Assembly (NCBI RefSeq): GCF_029227915.1
Contig: NC_079875.1
Span: 26,670,001-26,734,000, forward strand
DNA length: 64,000 nt
DNA from: Hydractinia symbiolongicarpus
Lineage: Eukaryota; Cnidaria; Hydrozoa; Anthoathecata; Hydractiniidae
Direction: 5' to 3'
The notes under the pieces are model-generated. The model searched no databases. It saw only the letters and a program-made list of their open reading frames with translations, and was not told the origin of the DNA. Position numbers and translations under genes: made by a program. Numbering within the stretch: the first letter of the stretch is position 1; the number at the start of each line of letters is the position of its first letter. Positions 1-14,400 of the stretch are shown piece after piece.

Positions 1-60
1 AGAAAAAGTTAAAGATCAAAATAGCAAAAATGTTAAACAACATGTGACGGACTCGCCTAG

Positions 61-508
61 TTAACCCTATTCGGTCCGGGGGGGGGGGGGAGGGGAATTC
101 CGCCCACCCCCCTGACGGGTTTTTTTAATAACTCCTGATTACTTTGTAATATAGCTATGATACCTACTGAGTTTCAGCATTTATCTATTAGATACCTGCA
201 TGCTAATTTTTTAGGTCCCATACCTTTCAGAGGCTTTGATATTGGCCATTACTCGAAACTACCCCTAAAAATCTCTATGAAATCCTTATAATGGGGAAAA
301 TATAATAACTCCTGAAAATGTGCTGACGCAAGCAAAAGTTTATTGGCGCCATTTTGTTCCTTTTATGACGTACTATAAGTGTGCCAAGTTTGATTCAATT
401 TGAACAATCCTATGAAAAGTTATTGAGGGGGGGGGGGCGGAATCCGCCCCCCCCCCCTCCCCCCGCCGGTCATAGTATATTCGAAAACCCCGGACCGAAT
501 AGGGTTAA
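61..508. mobile_element. piggyBac-like MITE (non-autonomous)
   Basis: A 440-bp element (65-504) has perfect 15-bp terminal inverted repeats, CCCTATTCGGTCCGG at the left and its complement at the right. TTAA lies on both sides (61-64 and 505-508). A TTAA target and CCC/GGG ends are hallmarks of the piggyBac superfamily. There is no transposase inside. Just inside each end are long G and C runs (about 78-115 and 425-475), which could fold or form G-quadruplexes. The interior is otherwise AT-rich and non-coding. Confidence 0.75.
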
Positions 509-2460
509 CTAAGCATTCTTTGAGCATATCAAATTTACTTTCTATCAAACTAAAGCTTAGACGCAAACACATGTCAAGGCAATGCCCTAAAAATCGAATC
601 CACCTTATAGCAAACCTTGAATTATAATCAACCAATTAACACAAAGTTGACGTGGTCACATCTTACCCTCTTAATAATGCAAGAAATAATTATATTTGTT
701 CGGGTGAATATAGCCATGCACGCTCGAAACAAAGGATTTCCTGATATTGACCACGTGAGCAAGGAACAATAGAAAAACCAATCAAAAAGCGCGGTTGAAA
801 TTCCGACTGCAGAAAAATTGTTTGTAATTTTTCCCACCTAAGCTATTCTGGTGGTAAAAAAAATTGTCCTGGTTGTCCTGGCTAGTGATGTATATATTTT
901 TATTATTTTATACTACTGCACTTACTGAACAAATTGTGAGTAAAAAAGATCAAGAAAAAATAAGTATGAAGCCTCCAGTTTGCCCGTTCGTTTTGTTGTT
1001 AAATGAATATTTGGCGCCATCTCATCATGGTGTTGTAGAAAAGAAACTTAAACATGAAAGAAATATTGTTGTTAGTCATGACTACGATGAAGACTTGTCT
1101 TTATTTATATACCGACATAAAAATTTTTGACACCCTGAAATTTTGAAAAGATAACCTCGTTGTCCAGTCTACATAAAGTAATCTGGAAGACCTTGATTCG
1201 CCTAATAATGCAATTACTGTAACAGGGTGGCCTCAATAATCATTTTGATTTCGCAAGAACTCTCGTATTTATGTTTTTCTGTTTTTCTTTGTTTCCTCGT
1301 TTTCTTGAAGACGCGTTGCAGCTGAACAAGCCAAATTCGTGCAAGTTACCTCATTTTCTGCTATTTATTTATCTCCCATTTTGAAACTTCTCTATTGAGA
1401 CACTATGTTTCAGTAAAACTTATCGTGTATCAATCTTCAACATATTCTCAAGCATATTAGTCATGTTACTACTTTTGAAAATGTTGCAGAAAGAACGTTA
1501 TCGTCTATCAGGGCCTTAACTACGTGCTCAAAAATACTATTTTAATATTTTTGTTGTGGATTACATTTGAAAAGTGGTTAAAAATTATATTTTTGGAATG
1601 GCACAAATTTATCACATTGTCAACTTTTGTTATTGTTGAGTTATTTTTCTTGCAGAGTGATAAGAGAGAGAGGTAACCATAACATACAAGTTGATTTGCA
1701 CAATTGTCAATGGCGAAATTGTTTATCTAACGAATAGCACTCAGTAAGTGTATGGTGTAAGTCTTCAAACTAATTTTAGTGAATGCCAGGATGAGACAGA
1801 AAAAATATTATTTTTTCATTGAACAAGTTTAAATAAGTCTTTAAAAAAACAAAATAAATTTGATTAAAAAACTTCCGAGCTGAAATCTTTGGGAAAAATA
1901 AGGATAGGGCGGCAACGTTGGGAGGCAGTGTGGTGGACATGCGGCCTTTATTAAAATTTATTAAAAGTGCCTTTTCTGTTGACATGGAAAAACTCCTAAA
2001 ATGACAGGCAATTCAAGGCCATTTTAAAGCGTCTAAAATTTCTTTCATTTATATTGACTAACAGCTTTACTTTTTCCGCAAGTACATCACACTGTTTGAC
2101 ATGTAAAAAACAAAACATAAACAAAAATAAAATTTAATAAAAATATCTGTGTGTACTACCGGATGTGCACGTGACGCACTTATCATTAATGTATTAAAAA
2201 TAAAAAGATGCCATACTAAAAGGTTATCTTAATGGATTTACAATGATGTGTTAAACCCAGCTGGAATTTTGTTTCTCTATTTATTTTCTGTTTATTGTAT
2301 TCACAAATTCAATATGTAGAAAATATTAATATAAGTTAACGGTTGGGAAAGCGAGTCGTTGCTAGGTTTGTTTTGATCAGCACATTCTTTAAACGTTAAC
2401 CAAGATAGTCATCTCTTTTTTTCTGGCGGACAGAAGCAGAAGTGTGAAAACAAAGTATAA
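509..2460. other. Region upstream of the GGT gene, no gene seen
   Basis: This AT-rich stretch presumably holds the promoter and 5' UTR of the GGT gene that begins at 2461. An ATG at 888 opens an 80-codon frame with a hydrophobic start (MYIFLLFYTTALTEQ). It resembles a signal peptide, but nothing else supports a gene. The rest shows no coding pattern, RNA gene or repeat I can name. Confidence 0.4.
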
Positions 2461-5400
2461 ATGGAAAAAAAGCAGTGAGTTTGGTTTATTCATGCTATAT
2501 ATTTTTTTGATTATTTGTTCCACGGCTTCTAAGCTGCTAAAGACTTTGAAATGGGCTCCATGTTTGTTTCTCTTTATAATACCGAGACTGGTGAACTACT
2601 AATCGGTATAATTCTTGAGTATAGTGATACGGAGACCAATAGTAGGTTTGTGTTGTAGGCCAAAAAATCTAGGTGAACAAGATACAAAAACATTTTTTTT
2701 TAAATAAATAATTTTGAAACATTATTTTCTGCTTAGTTGGTTATGGAGCCAGATTTTCATTTGCCAATACAAATTTTCCAAACATTGACGATGTTTTATT
2801 TCTATTCAAAGTTCTATGAAAATATTTGTTTTTTTTTATAAGGAGTTTTAAACTAGCCGAAACTCGTAGGTAACTAAACAATAAATAGTTGTGTCTATTG
2901 ATTTTTATGTTTTATAAAAATAAAATGTTTGAAATCGTTTTTGAGTTTTATTTGTTTCTTGCTTTCCTAGTTGTTAAAAAAACTTCTTCTACAGCCTTTA
3001 AGCCTGTAGAAGTTTAAAATACTCTTTTTCGCCGTTTTTAACACAAAAGACTAGTGTATCAAGAAACATTACGAGTCTAGCGTAGCGGTACGGAAATTAT
3101 AAGTTGTAGAGTGTTGTGGTCAAAACCATCTTGTTAAACAAGATAAAAAAACGTAAACTTTATTTTTACACTATCAGTTTGAATTATTATTTTGTTTCGC
3201 ACATTTTTTCTTGGGTTTAAGGCAATAAATAACAAACTAAATTTGATAAATTTTCTTATTATTTTGTGTTCAGTCGGTTTGGCTTGTCAACATTTCAGTG
3301 ATCTTAATTTTTTTAAAACTGGATTTTCTTTCATTTTGAGAAAAAGTAACTATCCCAATTTCGTTTTGAAAAAAAAGGAATTAAATACAAAATATTTTTT
3401 ATTGATTCTGCTTCATAAAGCAGTGGCTCAGAAACTCGAACACATTTTTAATCTTTTGTATTGCTTACCATTTCTTAATAATGTGAACACATGTCGCGCA
3501 CAAAAAGGTCAAATACAAATCAATACACTACGTAACGAAAAGGTTTATAAAAAAAATCACCGTCAAATCTCCTCACTTTTATGACGGATTCCTTTTCAGC
3601 CAGCGTTTAAAGTCTGTCAGCCGCATTCCTTACCACACCCACGCAACAAAATAAGCTAACTTGATACCCACAAACGATTTGAAATTCGGGGAAAATGGCG
3701 GTGTTGAGTGAATTTATCAAAATGCGTATAACGGGCTATGCAATAACTTGTGGCGCAAAGTTCAAAATTAACTGTCTTGCTTGATAGCGATGGGCAAATC
3801 TCTGATGTTTTTTCCTTGGCTAGTTGATTCTTATTCAGGAAATCCGTTATTTGACCAATAAACTTTGAATTGAGCGATGGTGATAAAACTTATCAGAGTT
3901 TTTACCAGATTACGTCACGTGTCAAAAAGCACAAAAACAAGCATTTTTGCTGCTGATCTTTGAAACTGTTCTCAAATTTACTTATAGTATCATAATCGCG
4001 CTAGTGGTTGTCATTGTCATCGTAGCTGTCGCCATCACTTTAGGCGTCACACTAAGCAAAGATGACGACGGCGATGGAAACAATTATGCTGCTGTAAAGG
4101 ACTATTACACAAATGGTGCTGTCGCAACAGATGCTAAAAACTGTTCAGATGTAGGTTTTATTTATTTCTAAACTTCAATAGCCCTATAAAAAGTATTTTA
4201 ACATGAAAACAAAAGTCAATACTGTAGTTGTTTTTCCACGTGTCACCGAATTTCATATTAACCAAACGGTATGCAAATCGGCATAAACTGTTAAACGGGT
4301 CTGTGTCTTTAAAGAGGGAAGGGCACTAGAAAGAGGACATGCAGTAATAAACAAAAACGAAAAATTAAACAAATGGATGTTCAATATCTTTTAAATATAT
4401 ATTTAATCTTTAATCATTGTTTGGTTTATACTTAGTTAGAAATTACTTTAATTCTTTGTTTTTTTAAATGAATGAAACGTTCAAGTTCCTCTCTTGCAAC
4501 TTGATGAATTGTTGATATATGAAAAAAAACGCATTATAGGTTATGAGTAAACAAAACCTTTTGCATTTTGTATATACTTTTTAGTTAGGTTTCCATACGA
4601 CTGCATTTTCCGCTTGAGCGGAAAAAGCTCGCGAGCTTTTTTCTCTCGGGATTGACGTGAATGGAAATTAATTTCCCGCTTAAGAGAAAACGTGCTTATT
4701 CAGATTAAAATGGCTGCCGTAAACAGAAGATATGTTTTATTACAAAATTTAAAATTAATTATAACTTTATGTGGCACCGTGTAAAAAGAAGCAGAACTTT
4801 AAAAACATAAACAGAAAAGAATGTGGATAAGGAGACTTTTCCAGGAAAGAAGGACCAAAGGGTTGTACAATGTTTTAGTCAAAGATTTATGCTTATTTGA
4901 TAGTGAATATTTCTTTAAATCGTTTCGAATGACACCAGTAAGATTTGAACAGCTACTTTCTTGGATAGCACCTGTCATCGTTAAGTCATCTAAAATCAGG
5001 GATGTTACAAGTCCTAGCGAGCGTTTATGCATTGCATTGTGGTATTTAACTACAGGAGATGCTCAGATTACAATTGGAAGTAGCTATAGAGTCAGCCCTC
5101 CAACTGTCTGTCGCATTATACGCGAAACGTGCGAAGCAATATGGGATCAATTGCAGAGTCATGGATTATTAGATGTTCCTGACACAGAAAGCAAGTGGGA
5201 AGAGATTCAAAGACCGATGGAACTTTCCACATTGTTTAGGGGCAATAGATGGCAAACATGTAGTAATGCAAGCACCAGCCCGAAGTGGTTCAGACTACTT
5301 TAATTACATAGCATAGTGTTGCTTGCTGTGTGCAACGCACGTTACGAATTTACGTTGATACACATTAGTGATGCTGGGCTTCAAAGCGATGGAGGGGTGT

Positions 5401-8400
5401 ATAAAAACAGCAAACTTGGCCAGGCTATAGAAACAAACTCAATTAATAGACCACCCCCAGCTAAAATAAACGATGCAGGAAATAAGCTATATCCATATGT
5501 TTTCGTGGCTGATGATGCCTTTCAATTAAAACCACATATGCTAAAACCATTCGCTCCTCTGGATTCTTGCATTAAAAAGAAAATAAACTACCGTTTATCA
5601 AGTTCCAGAATAATAATTGAACTGTGAATTTAATAACAAAAGCAGTAGTTGCTCTACACAAGTTTTTAATGAAAAGCCAAGAAAACCATGGTGAGTACAG
5701 GTACTGTCCACCAGGATTTGTGGATACTGAAAATGGCGCGGACTCACAGATTGGAGACTGGAGAAATGAAACCAATGGATATACTGGCTTCTTACCCATT
5801 GGTACTGCGCGATCAAACAACTAAACGAAAAATGCAAAGGATGTGCGCGAGGATTATAAAGATTATTTTAACAAACAAGAAGGAGCTGTAAGTTGGCTGT
5901 GGAACTATGTATCCAGAACGATAGGTCCGTTTGACTTGGAAGTATAACTGCAAAAAAAAAAAACCAGCAAAAATATTTGCAACTATATATAACTATATAC
6001 AAGAAAAAAATATGGAAATATATAACTATATATATAAGTAAAGTTTCTTTTTTGAAATATGCAACTAGATACACACTTTTTATACCGATTATGCTTTTTG
6101 GTTTAGTGATTCTTAAAAAATCGACATCTTCGCTCTTAAATTATTTTTAAAGTGATTTTCAGACAAGTCTGAAGTAAGGAGAGAAAAGCCAATTAAAGAA
6201 ACAACATATAACACAAGAAGGTAACCTCTTTTATATAAATATTTACAATAATGTTACTTCTAATATCTAAAAAGTATGTAATATATATACAAGTAAAAAT
6301 GTTGAAAATATAAAATATATGTTAAAAAAAGATGTTCTTTTCATCAAACTCCAGCTCAAACAGCAATGTTTGAATTTTAAGCTTAGCAATTTTATTCTTT
6401 CGAGCTGCTAATTTTCTTAATATTGGCACAATACTTTTGGCAAAAAGCATAACTTCGTCGTCTTCTGCATCGTTTGGAAGTAGGGCAGCCCTAGTCGTTG
6501 AATTTATGTCCTCCAATGTTTTTAAAAATTGAACGTCCATTTCAGTTGCAGCTTGTCCGCGGGGTCTTTTATTACTCTGACTTTGTCGTGGCTTCTTTGG
6601 AATAGGTTCAATACAGCTACTAGTACTATCCAAGTTTTCTTCTTCATCATTTTACGAAAGGCTTGAACTAGGGGTCATCATGCCATCACTTGTGATTGGT
6701 GAAGGTGGGGACATAGAAACATTACTAGAAGTCGCTTTATTTGTGACTTTGTCTTGTACGAACTGCAACTGTGAGAAATATTTACATTTTGGCAATGTAT
6801 GTGCTGTTGCACCAGATCGTGTCAATTCTGCACGCCTTACCAAGCGTCGCTTTACGTTATCACGCAGGTTTTTCCACTGCGCTTTCAGGAATTCAACTAA
6901 AATAAATAAATCTTTAAGTGATAGTTTGATTGAAAAACAGCATTTAAAAATATAGCTAGCTAACCTAATGCAGTAATTGTTGATAAATTGTTCTGTGTCT
7001 GCTTAGGGTTTATATCGAGTATTCAATGTACGATAATACTCTAACCTGGTTTTCCAAACTTTGTTGCCAGTTGTTGCCATGCTATCTTTCCCATGTTTTG
7101 GTCATGGTGTGACCTGGTTGAAGTATTCCATAAGCATGGGAAACCTTCCATCTCGTTTATGAAGATTTCAACGTCATAATTGGCCACAGTGTTTTCTTCT
7201 GATACTTGTGAGAAGTTAGTTACAATATCATCCTCATCTTGTCGTGATGACTGTTGATTCTGTTGTTGTATCCTGATTGATCCTGTTCGTAAATTTATCA
7301 AATTTTAACCTCTGGTTACAAAGTCGTTGCTTCGTCTCTGTACATCCTCGTTCACTATATCTCCTTCTTCTGCTATACTGGCTTCGTTAGTTTGTGAGCG
7401 ATTATAAAATTGAGCCTATCGAGTTAAGTGTTTCTTGTGAGCTTTCAAAAGTACGTCTCTCTGCCATCTTGATATTTCCTTGAGCTTGTTATGAAAAGGA
7501 ATTGCGCCAAAATTTATTTCACTAAAAGGATTACGCAATGTTTACATTTTTCTTAAATTTTATTATAATACGCGCTGAAAAATTTGAATGAGTTAAACTT
7601 TTTCAGAGTAGTTGGGGAGCATCTTTTTACGTCGGGTCAGCGGTCATTCTACTTCATTGCACATGCTTGTGGAAAAAGCTCTTGAGATTTTTCCGCTCGA
7701 GCGGAAAATGCAGTCGTATGTAAACCTACCTTTATTCTTCTAATGTTGCTGTCTATTCTTCACATCATAGCCGCAACATTAGTTCAAAAAACTCTCACTA
7801 ATGCATTAAATGCAATTAGTTTTAACAATCGTATATAATTCATAACGTCAACCTGCATGCCACATAACATATCTCTTAAGATTGGTTTGGAAATGTTAAA
7901 AGCAGGAGGGCATGCTGTAGATGCTGCTATTGCAAGTTTAATTTGCGTAGGAGTGGTAAATCTGCACTCTACTGGTATCAGTGGTGGAGGTTTTATGACA
8001 CTGTACGATAAAGCAAAGAGGAAAACTACAGTGTTTGACTATAGAGAAACTGGTCCAGCTGGCTTACATGCAAACTCTTATGCTCATGACAAAAACGCCG
8101 CAAAAGTAGGTATGTACATAGTAATTTAACTCTATTCAGGTCGGTTTTGTGGCCGGGTTACCCCTGAGAAATGACCGTGACAACAGAAGTTGTTTAAAAA
8201 AATCAGCTTTCCTAAAGCAACTGAAACTTATAAAAGTCGCAATATTTAATTTATGCATCTTTTTAACAAAAGTTTCAGAGCGACAGATTTAAAAAACTTT
8301 TAATTTTAGCACTTTTGAGTAACATAAACTTCATACCATTTCACTGCTCACAAGTTTGCTCCTTCAGCTTAATTTTTTTTTAACTTCCGGGTATTTTTGT

Positions 8401-11400
8401 AAGAATGGCAAAATCTTTCAAATCTTAAGTACAGAAATAACTCTGGTCAGCAAGTTCTGTAAGAGGCTCTACATACACATATAACTTTACCTTTTTTGTG
8501 GGCTTTGTGTGAGACCCTATTTAATCGCCTGTTAATGATACTTATACATCAGACAACATCGCAACAAACACTTGAAAAAAAGGATTAAAAGCTCTGTAAA
8601 CACATATGACTGAAAAATTTGTTGTTTTTTAGAATAGCGGTTTCTTCTGGAATAAATTGGTCTACACAAACGATGTTTTCTTTCTGTTTTTTGGTTTCAA
8701 AATCTGACGTTGTTATAACACTAAAAGCAATATTGCACAACCCTCAGAATTTTATTTTAAGGTGGATTAGCAGTCGGGGTTCCTGGAGAGATCAGAGGTT
8801 TAAAGTTAGTTCATGAAAGGTATGGAAAATTACCTTGGTCTCAATTATTTGAACCATCAGTCAAGCTGGCTGAAGAAGGTATCACGGTCGGAAAGCACAT
8901 GGCTTCGAAATTATCAAGTTCTACAAGGAAAGCAATCATGGTGGATCCTGGATTGAAGTAAGAGACGACATATTTATATTTAGAAAAAAGTACCAGAAAT
9001 TTCTGGGCAAGCTGCTTCGAAATTTTAGTGTGCTTTGTCTTACGTCAAAATTCTAACAAAAACCGACTTTTTGCCAGCAATATCATAGCGGACTAAAAAA
9101 GCGAAAGAGAAGCATTTACATAAATTTCGGATTTAGTTTCTGGTTGCTAACATGTTAACATGCTCTATTTTGACTAGTATTTCACTTGCCAATGGGGAAA
9201 ATATATCCAGATATATTATAGATATCATAGATATATCATAGAACCCTGGGCAGCAAGTGTTTACTCCTAAGGATTTCTCTGCTTCAGTTCAGGGACTATA
9301 CCCACTTCGTACCCAAGACCAAACATTTCTCCAATGTCTGAAAAGTTCTACGATAATAACTTCAGATTTAAAATCCATAAAAACGTTTATCAAGTTATAT
9401 TCTTTAATTTGTCGGGTAAAAAAACATGCGAATTGTAAAAAAAATTATTTTTTGTCAAACTCGACAATCCCTGACTTCTCAACCCTTTTCCTGTCTATCA
9501 TAAACAAGCAAGGCTTTCGCGTTTTTGTTTGTTTGTTTGTTAATTAACTCAGGTGGACAAGGGACAAAAACTAAAAAACTGTGAGCTTGTTGTGTTATGT
9601 TCCGTTTTTAACAGAAAAGTGCGACTTCAATAAAACAGTTGCAACAAATCCATATGATTCCACATTCGTCTCTTTCATCACAAACTTTTATATCTTTCAA
9701 CAGATCCTGTGTACAATGATAAACCGGACATAAAATTTATTTCTGAAATTATTTACAGAAGAAAATATTTACACTCGCTTAAAGGTTACCTCCCGCGAAA
9801 AATAAAGTTAATTGCATATGAAAGAGCTTGAAGGGGTGTCTAGGAATTTGAATATTTTTTTTGAAATTCTTGATTGGTTCTTTAGAAGATTCACTAATTG
9901 ATGCATGATGCCATAAGTATTCTTTGCGAGAGTGTTGTATTTAACACTTTTGACAAGCGATATAGAGCTATAAAATTTTCTGGCCGTTCACTTTGACGCG
10001 TTTTAAACATTTTACATACATTTCAATATTAGTTACCATAATTATGCTCAATGCTAACTCATGACGTCGTAATTTTGCACAATTAGCGCAACTTTTAAGA
10101 CAAATATTTCGAGAACAGATAAAGACTTTTCAAAAAAATAAAAATATTTCTAGTGAATATAGGTAACCTTTAAAGCCAAATAGGCTTCGCCCACACTTAG
10201 CTCGTTCTGTAAGAAGTACTGTTGGCAAACATCGAAGCGTGAAAGAATTCAACGCCTGTAAACTGATGATGTATTTAGTATCAAATATTGAGTTTCTATT
10301 ACTGAAAGCTGCATCATTTGAGGGCGAAGAATAAAGAACTTGGCAACTAAGGTTAATTGAGGATGTTACAATCTCATTCCAAAGTTGTTGTTTCTCAGTC
10401 CAAACCTCTTTAAAGCTTGCGAAATATAAATCTTAAAATGAATAATTTTATCAATTTTTGGTGAATAAATAATTATGTGGAAGTTCAGCTATCAATTCGA
10501 GCATGCGCAAAATAAATAACTGGCAAGCTATAATTAGTTACCTGTATACTCCAAATACCGACAAATCAGTAGACCATTAACAAAAAAGGGATATAAAGTC
10601 ATTCCAGAAGTTAGACAAAAATTCGCGATCTAAATCAATTTTTACTTGTTCAGAAAAATGCGTTTGGTAGGAATATATTACACGAGTCCACTAAGACTAA
10701 TCACCCCTGCTTGAATTGTAGGCTAAACTTTCCTTGCATGACATTGCGTAAGAAATGAGGTTATCTTTTAAGCAATCTCTGTATTTTTACTACCTGTACT
10801 CTCTTATATTAAAACTAGAATTTTATTCAAAATAGTAACCGAATTGCAAATTTGGGCCAAAGGTACACATAATGGTGACCGTAATATGTAACACGGGCGA
10901 ACCGTGTTTTTTTCTAGAGAAATTCTAGTAAAGGAAGACGGTACGTTCAAAAAGGCGGGAGATATTATTGTTAACAAAAAATATGCTGATACACTCCGAA
11001 TACTTAAAGACAATCCAGAAGATCTTTACACAGAAAATATCTCGAAGTCATTTTTAAGTGATGTCAACAGCAATAATGGTAACATGACGGCAGACGATTT
11101 AAAAAATTACAAAGTTTTAGAGAAAGTACCTATAACCACAACATTGAATGGATTGACACTTCATACAACTCCTTTACCAGGAGGTGGTTCTGTTTTAATA
11201 CACATCTTAAATATGGTAAAAGGTATGATTTTATTATTTATTTATCGGTTGTGTATTACGGCATTGCTAAATAAAACAACAACAAAACTTTTTAACGTTT
11301 GCGACTACGAGAAAATGGATTTCTTTTAATTCATCAGAGTATCCAGTCTCGTTACCTGAGTAAATAAGATAAAAAACTCCTTGCAACTTTCTGTTTTCTC

Positions 11401-14400
11401 ATCTTAAAATGTGATCGCGTCAATGTAGTAAAATATGGCTTACACAAGAATTAACGATATGTTACAGAAAGCATCAATTTTCAACTTTCATTGCACTCTC
11501 CAGGTTACAGCTTGGTTTGTGTAACTGTTCGGGAGGTTAAAAAAGTAACAACTGTGCCTGTAACCGCTAATAAAACATGGTTACGGTCATAGGAAAAAAT
11601 TAATACGAGACAGACAATAGCAACTAACTGAGGTGTTTCTTTTTTTTCCTAGTGCCAAAGTGTATTAGTTTGGTTGCATTTCCTTACATTTTCATAGGGT
11701 ATAAGTTCAACGCATCATATTTGGACACTGTTTATGAGAAAGTGTTAACATATCACAGAATTGTTGAAAGTTTTAAATTTAGCTATTCGAAACGTCCACA
11801 TCTTGGTGATCCCGATAAAGTACCTGTTGAAAATAAAACCGAATTCGATAAGGTAAACATTCAGTTAATTTTCTACATATTTTTGCGGTGGAAGTTTTTA
11901 TTTTCACTCCTTAAACAATTTATCGCATTTTTAACTTCTACTCTCCTATTCAATAAAAGTATAATCGCGTGCGTTGTATTTCAGATGAAAGAAGACATAA
12001 TAAGTCTAGGGAAGGCTGAAATGAATCGTATGAAAGTGAATGACACTTCCACGCAAAAAAATAGTTATTACGATCAATTCTTTACGACAACTGAAGACGA
12101 TGGTACTACACATGTTTCAGTGATTGATAAAGATGGGAATGCTGTATCAGCTACGGATACGATCAATTTTGCGTATGTCTTTTTTTTTAAATTTTGTTTA
12201 ATCTGTTGATACATATAGCTTGTAGAAATTTCAATTTATATTTTTCAAGAAATGCGGTTCTTACCATTAACTTGATTCTTTTAAATTAAGACAACGATAA
12301 ATAATCTTCTTAAGTATTATTTACGAATGGTTCACTAATTATTTGTCTGTTTTTATGAATTTTCAGCAGGCATTCAAGTTTTTTTTTTAATTTTATTTTA
12401 AAAAAACTTGATTTTGTCACATTGCATTTTTACGTACCACCTGCTACTTTAACATGCATAAAGTAACTTTCACATCCAGTGAAACAATCATGATTTTTTA
12501 TCTCTATGTCTTGATCGATATTAATAATGTTATACTTCACTTTAGTAAAAACTCACTTTTTTCATTGCTTGAATAGCATAGTTAAAGTCCCTCCTTCCTA
12601 GGTTTGGCGCAAAATTTCGATCAATGAAAACTGGTATTATATACAACAACGAACTAGCTGATTTTTTTTTAAACTCCACTTACGGTGATAAATATCCAAC
12701 GCCGTTATATAATGCTCCCGGTGCTGGACGCCGACCTCTTTCATCGACCTGTCCGTCAATTTTAGTTGATAAAGATGGAAATGTTGTGATGGTGGTTGGT
12801 GGTTCGGGAGGTACCAGGATAACACTTTCTACCGCTTGGGTAAGAGTTTAGTAAATAGCAATTATATTTCTATACAAGAAGCATAACTTCCATTTATAAA
12901 ACCTCCTTACAATTTAAATTGAGTTATAAGAGTTTAAAGCGCGTCCACACGCAGTTTTGCGGCAAAGCATAAAGTATTATTAATTAGCGCTATATTATTA
13001 CTCAGTGTCCTTCCAAAGAGGTCTTTATAGTTAAGCGAATTTATCTGGAAGAAATAATGAGATAAGAAGTGTCTAAAAATTAGGTTGTAGTCATCGAAAA
13101 ATTTTTAATAGACCTTTTCATAAATGATTGCGTAACTTTGCTTCGTTGCACGGAAACGAGGCAAGCGGTGCTTAAAATTCTTTACTAATTGCTTCCGATA
13201 TGATTCTTTGTTTACGCTAACAACAGATTCAAAATGCTGCGGAGATACATTATTATGAGGGCGATATTTACATAAAAACGAGTTAACTCCTTAATAAAAG
13301 GCTTTATCTCTATAAAGTTACGCATCTTTTGACATTAATAAGCGCTGGCATTCTGAGTTTGAAGACAAGATCTGTGGAAGTGTTGGTTTTGTCACAAGCT
13401 TTATTTCAGAAATATTATATCTAAAATTTGTAAAAAACAGTTATTTTAATAGCTAAATCTCAGCTCAATATGGATTTTAAAAAACACGAGTTGGAGATAC
13501 CAGATTTTGATGATTATTTCAAAAACAACATGGTTGGTAAGTAACCTTAAACTTTTAAGCTAGCTAGCAAGAGAAGATTACGTTTTAATGGAAAAAAGTG
13601 ATTGTTAGGAAAACGAAAACTATAAAAAATGTATATATATAGGTTTTTTAAATTTATGTAGATATGGATGCCATTACTCTCACAGAAGATGATATTGACA
13701 ACCCATATGTAAAATTAAATGTTACAATGCTTTCAAAATATCCTATGGAACATTTAAAACAGTGGTTAGTATTTAGAGGAGACACTCTACGTGGTATTCA
13801 CACACTAAAAGATGCCCAAGTTAGGTAAGTGATATTAAATTGTAGAGAGAAGCTGAACAGAATTATGGCTTTATTATATTGCAAACACAAATCTAGAAAC
13901 ATAAGAAAAGTGGAATGTTGGTAATTACAATTTCACAACAGAAGTCAGAGCAACCTCAATAAACTTGGATTTTATAATATTTTCATAGAAAATTATTTTA
14001 CATGCTTTTTTACCATCATATGTGTATGTAGCTATTTATATATAATATATATTCTAAAAAAATATTTTCCTAAATTCAAGATTTTGTATGCATAAAAAGC
14101 AACACATTTGTATTCAATGTATTTTTCTTCACTTTAGAGTATGGAACTACTTTGAGAATAAAAACAATCAGAAGATTGTTGATCCAACACCTGATAAGCT
14201 TTGGATTAGGAAAAAAGCAATGGAGCTAGGAAAAATTTTAAAACCGCTTTGGAAAGAAGGCTCACTACCTGAAGCACCCTCAGCAATACAAAATGATATG
14301 AAAAATCCATTGGACCTCACTGGCTGGTCAAAGTCTTTGCAAGGTGTACCTGTCTTTACCGTTACGCAAATGACAGACTATCACACAAAAGTAAACAATA

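Larger units (their letters stand above)
4584..7730. mobile_element. PIF/Harbinger-type DNA transposon in GGT intron 2 (decayed)
   Basis: An element of about 3.15 kb bounded by imperfect inverted repeats of roughly 50 bp. The shared core is CATACGACTGCATTTTCCGC, at about 4593 and, inverted, at about 7701-7720. The GCTTGAGCGG / GCTCGAGCGG stretch beside it can itself fold. Inside are a + strand HARBI1-like transposase relic and a minus-strand MADF/Myb-like DNA-binding relic, the usual two-gene layout of this superfamily. The outermost bases and the expected 3-bp target duplication could not be fixed. The flanks read TTA (left) and TTTA (right), which is suggestive only. Both genes are broken, so the copy is inactive. 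Confidence 0.8.

Noticed and set aside
65-504. G/C runs taken as a telomere or assembly gap
   Set aside because: They lie symmetrically inside perfect inverted ends flanked by TTAA, which a MITE explains.
3192-3584. 130-codon open frame in GGT intron 1
   Set aside because: Lies inside a well-supported intron, AT-driven composition, no family resemblance.
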